A stretch of DNA of 64,000 nt. Source: Bog-756 sp963730685. GTDB lineage: Bacteria > Actinomycetota > Acidimicrobiia > Acidimicrobiales > RAAP-2. The stretch is taken from positions 1,550,001 through 1,614,000 of the forward strand of contig CAVSSP010000004.1 of NCBI GenBank assembly GCA_963730685.1. The letters run 5' to 3'. Below the pieces are notes generated by a model that was not told the DNA's origin, did no database searches, and saw only the letters and a program-made list of their open reading frames with translations. Every line of letters begins with the position of its first letter. Positions within the stretch are counted from its first letter, which is position 1. Of the stretch, positions 62,072 through 64,000 are shown in pieces. The position numbers and the translations under genes were made by a program.

Positions 62072-63097
62072 CTAGGAACCGGCGGTGCCGACCACTACTG
62101 TGAGGTCGACGAGCCGATTGGCGTACCCCCATTCGTTGTCGTACCAGCCCTCCACCTTGACCAACGTGATGCCCGACGCCGACGGCATCACCATGGTGAG
62201 GCCGGCGTCGAAGGTACACGAGGCCGGGCTCCCCACGATGTCCGACGACACGATGGGGTCCTCGGTGTAGACGAGCACCTTGGACAGCGGCCCCGAGCCG
62301 GCCGCGGCGGCGAAGGCCGCGTTCACCTGCTCGACGGTGACCTCGCCGGGGATCACCGCCGTGAAGTCGGTGATCGAGCCGTCGGGGACGGGCACCCGGA
62401 AGGCGAACCCGTCCAGCTTCCCCTGCATCGACTGGAGTACGAGGCCGGTGGCGCGGGCGGCGCCGCTGGAGGCCGGGACGATGTTGACGGCCGCCGCACG
62501 GGCCCGCCGGAGGTCCTTGTGGGGCAGGTCCAACAGGTTCTGGTCGTTGGTGAAGGCGTGGACCGTGGTCATCATGCCGCTCTCCACGCCGAAGGCGTCG
62601 TCGAGCACCTTGACCAGGGGGACGAAGCAGTTGGTGGTGCACGAGGCGTTGGAGACCACGAAGTCGGTGGCCGGGTCGAACTCGGAGTCGTTGACCCCGA
62701 CCACGAACGTGGCGTCGACGCCGGACGCCGGGGCCGAGACGATCACCCGGGAGGCGCCCGCCTCCAGGTGCGACGCCGCCGACGCACGGGTGGTGAACAG
62801 CCCGGTCGACTCGATGACCACCTCCACGCCGAGCCGGTCCCAGGGGAGCGCCTTGGGATCCCGCTCGGCCAGCACCTCGATCGGGCCGGAGTCGAGTACG
62901 AGGGACGAGCCGGACACCTCGACCTCGCTGCCGAACCGACCGTGGGTGGAGTCGTAGCGGAGGAGGTGGGCCAGGGTCTCGGCCGAGGTCAGATCGTTGA
63001 CGGCGACGACTTCGACGTCGGCACCCATCGCACGGGCTGCTCGCAGATAGTTGCGACCGATTCGCCCGAACCCATTGATGCCGACTCGTACGGTCAT
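62072..63097 (-). CDS. gap: Glyceraldehyde-3-phosphate dehydrogenase, type I
   Basis: This 341-residue enzyme oxidises glyceraldehyde 3-phosphate with NAD. The N-terminal VGINGFGRIGRNYLRA binds the cofactor, SNASCTTNC holds the catalytic cysteine (near 153), HAFTNDQ its histidine, and WYDNEWGYANR closes the protein. ATG 63097 starts the usual MTVRVGINGF. It leads the glycolytic block gap-pgk-tpiA; the region upstream toward yvcK contains a short 6-bp inverted repeat (63166-63171 with 63181-63186). Confidence 0.95.
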   Translation of the reverse strand: MTVRVGINGFGRIGRNYLRAARAMGADVEVVAVNDLTSAETLAHLLRYDSTHGRFGSEVEVSGSSLVLDSGPIEVLAERDPKALPWDRLGVEVVIESTGLFTTRASAASHLEAGASRVIVSAPASGVDATFVVGVNDSEFDPATDFVVSNASCTTNCFVPLVKVLDDAFGVESGMMTTVHAFTNDQNLLDLPHKDLRRARAAAVNIVPASSGAARATGLVLQSMQGKLDGFAFRVPVPDGSITDFTAVIPGEVTVEQVNAAFAAAAGSGPLSKVLVYTEDPIVSSDIVGSPASCTFDAGLTMVMPSASGITLVKVEGWYDNEWGYANRLVDLTVVVGTAGS

Positions 63098-63221
63098 TGC
63101 CCTAGTCCCTCATCCTCGGTATCCGTGCCCGACTGCGGCACGCTGGTATCAATCACTGTGACGCCCGTTCTGCGGAGCGGAGAACGGCGTCCACGCTAGG
63201 CGATTTCGGCCGGTCCGGGCA

Positions 63222-64000
63222 TCATCCGAGCAGATCGGACAGGGTCTGCGCCAGTTTGGCCGGATCGTGGGCCAGGCCGTGGCCCCGGCCGAGCGGCCGG
63301 TCGACCACCGGCACCGGGCACGAACCGAGGGGCATCCCGGTGGTGTCGCACGCCACCACATCGACGGTCACACCGTGCGCCACCAGCGCTTCGACGTGCA
63401 TTCCGACGTCGAACGCCTCGGTTTCGGGGACCTGGGGGCGGAGGTTGCAGACGTAGACCTTCTGGGCGTGGGAACGGCGGATGGCGTCGCGGATGTCGGG
63501 GACGGCCACGGCCGCCAGCACGCTGGTGAACAGCGACCCCGGGCCGAGCACGATCTGGTCGGCCTCCTCGAGGGCGGCTACCGCCGCCGGAGGTGCCCCG
63601 GGGTCGGCAGGGACCAGGGACACGGTGCGGATGTTGTCCGCCGCCATCACCGCCACCTGGCCCGCCACGTGCCCGTGGTCGCACTCGGCCTTGAGCACCA
63701 CCAGTTCGGTGGTGGCGGGGAGTACCCGGCCCCGCACGCCGAGGAGGCGGCAGGCCTCGTCCAGCGCCGCGATGGGGTCGGTCGGCCCCGTCGATCAGTC
63801 CGGCCAGCACCAGGTTGCCCAGCGCGTGGCCGTGCAGCTCCTCCTCGCTGAACCGGACCTCGAAGGCGGCGGCCAGTGCCGACCCGGGCTCGGCCATGGC
63901 CACCAGGCACATGCGGAGGTCGCCGGGCGGGATGATGTGGAGGAGCTGGCGGAGGCGTCCCGACGAGCCCCCGTCGTCGGCCACCGACACCACGGCGGTC
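63222..64000 (-). CDS. yvcK: YvcK/CofD-like protein (gluconeogenesis factor), partial and frameshifted
   Basis: This gene enters from the right edge, so its N-terminus is missing. The visible part matches YvcK: VVSVADDGGSSGRLRQ, GDLRMCLVAMA, LHGHALGNLVLAGL, ADQIVLGPGSLFTSVLA and VYVCNLRPQVPETEAF. YvcK proteins bind UDP-GlcNAc-type nucleotide sugars and tune cell-wall and carbon metabolism. The frame changes near 63785: the first frame is good through LAGLIDGA, and the other continues PTDPIAALDEACRLLG to the stop at 63222. In many actinobacteria whiA follows yvcK, but here gap follows directly. Confidence 0.85.

Noticed and set aside
62028..62642. Long N-terminal extension of phosphoglycerate kinase
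   Set aside because: It lies over gap in another frame, and the family length fits the start at 62027.

Overview
The window looks like about 64 kb of chromosome from a high-GC actinobacterium. The gap-pgk-tpiA-secG order behind a yvcK-type gene, F420-dependent oxidoreductases, GntR/YtrA-type regulators and many GTG starts all fit. The many secreted repeat and beta-propeller proteins suggest an Acidimicrobiia-like lineage; that placement is inference. By eye the composition is about two-thirds GC and somewhat lower between roughly 31 and 57 kb. At least eleven genes show indel-type frame changes, several of them housekeeping genes, so the sequence probably carries base-level errors. Coordinates for those genes span all frames.

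Layout. 0-12 kb: a Lys/Ala-tailed phasin-like protein, an acyl desaturase overlapping a NagD-like phosphatase, a DoxX-Rieske fusion, a small membrane protein, a cellulose-synthase-like glycosyltransferase with a PilZ domain, a giant Lhr helicase and an SDR enzyme; the last three are frameshifted. 12-24 kb: an export and cell-surface block with a six-repeat propeller-like protein, a multi-pass GT-C-like protein, a coupled set of three secreted propeller proteins, an SDR and an unknown secreted protein. 24-31 kb: a PPOX enzyme, two tiny genes, an XRE regulator with its membrane partner, a PAS-GAF-GAF-PP2C phosphatase, a small secreted protein, and acetate uptake and activation (acs, satP).

32-48 kb: accessory genes. 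They include a methyltransferase beside a polytopic membrane protein, a luciferase-like oxidoreductase, a DUF1801 protein, a secreted tannase-family esterase, a membrane-anchored NHL protein divergent from a GntR regulator, a second six-repeat protein, a Rieske oxygenase with a DapB-like dehydrogenase, and a secreted copper monooxygenase. 46-53 kb holds mostly small genes of unknown function plus a pentapeptide protein and an epoxide hydrolase. An IS30-family element lies at 53.7-54.9 kb. It is followed by a GntR-ABC transporter operon with a palindromic operator.

57-64 kb: tRNA-Leu(GAG), then a leftward core block reading yvcK, gap, pgk, tpiA, secG and a peptide-type solute-binding protein, with several overlapping start and stop codons.

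Recurring regulatory theme: at least twelve genes have a TANNNT box ending exactly 6 or 7 nt before the start codon, usually without a Shine-Dalgarno sequence. That is the arrangement expected for leaderless mRNAs. The clearest case is the divergent pair at 39.7 kb, where two promoters interlock inside a perfect inverted repeat.
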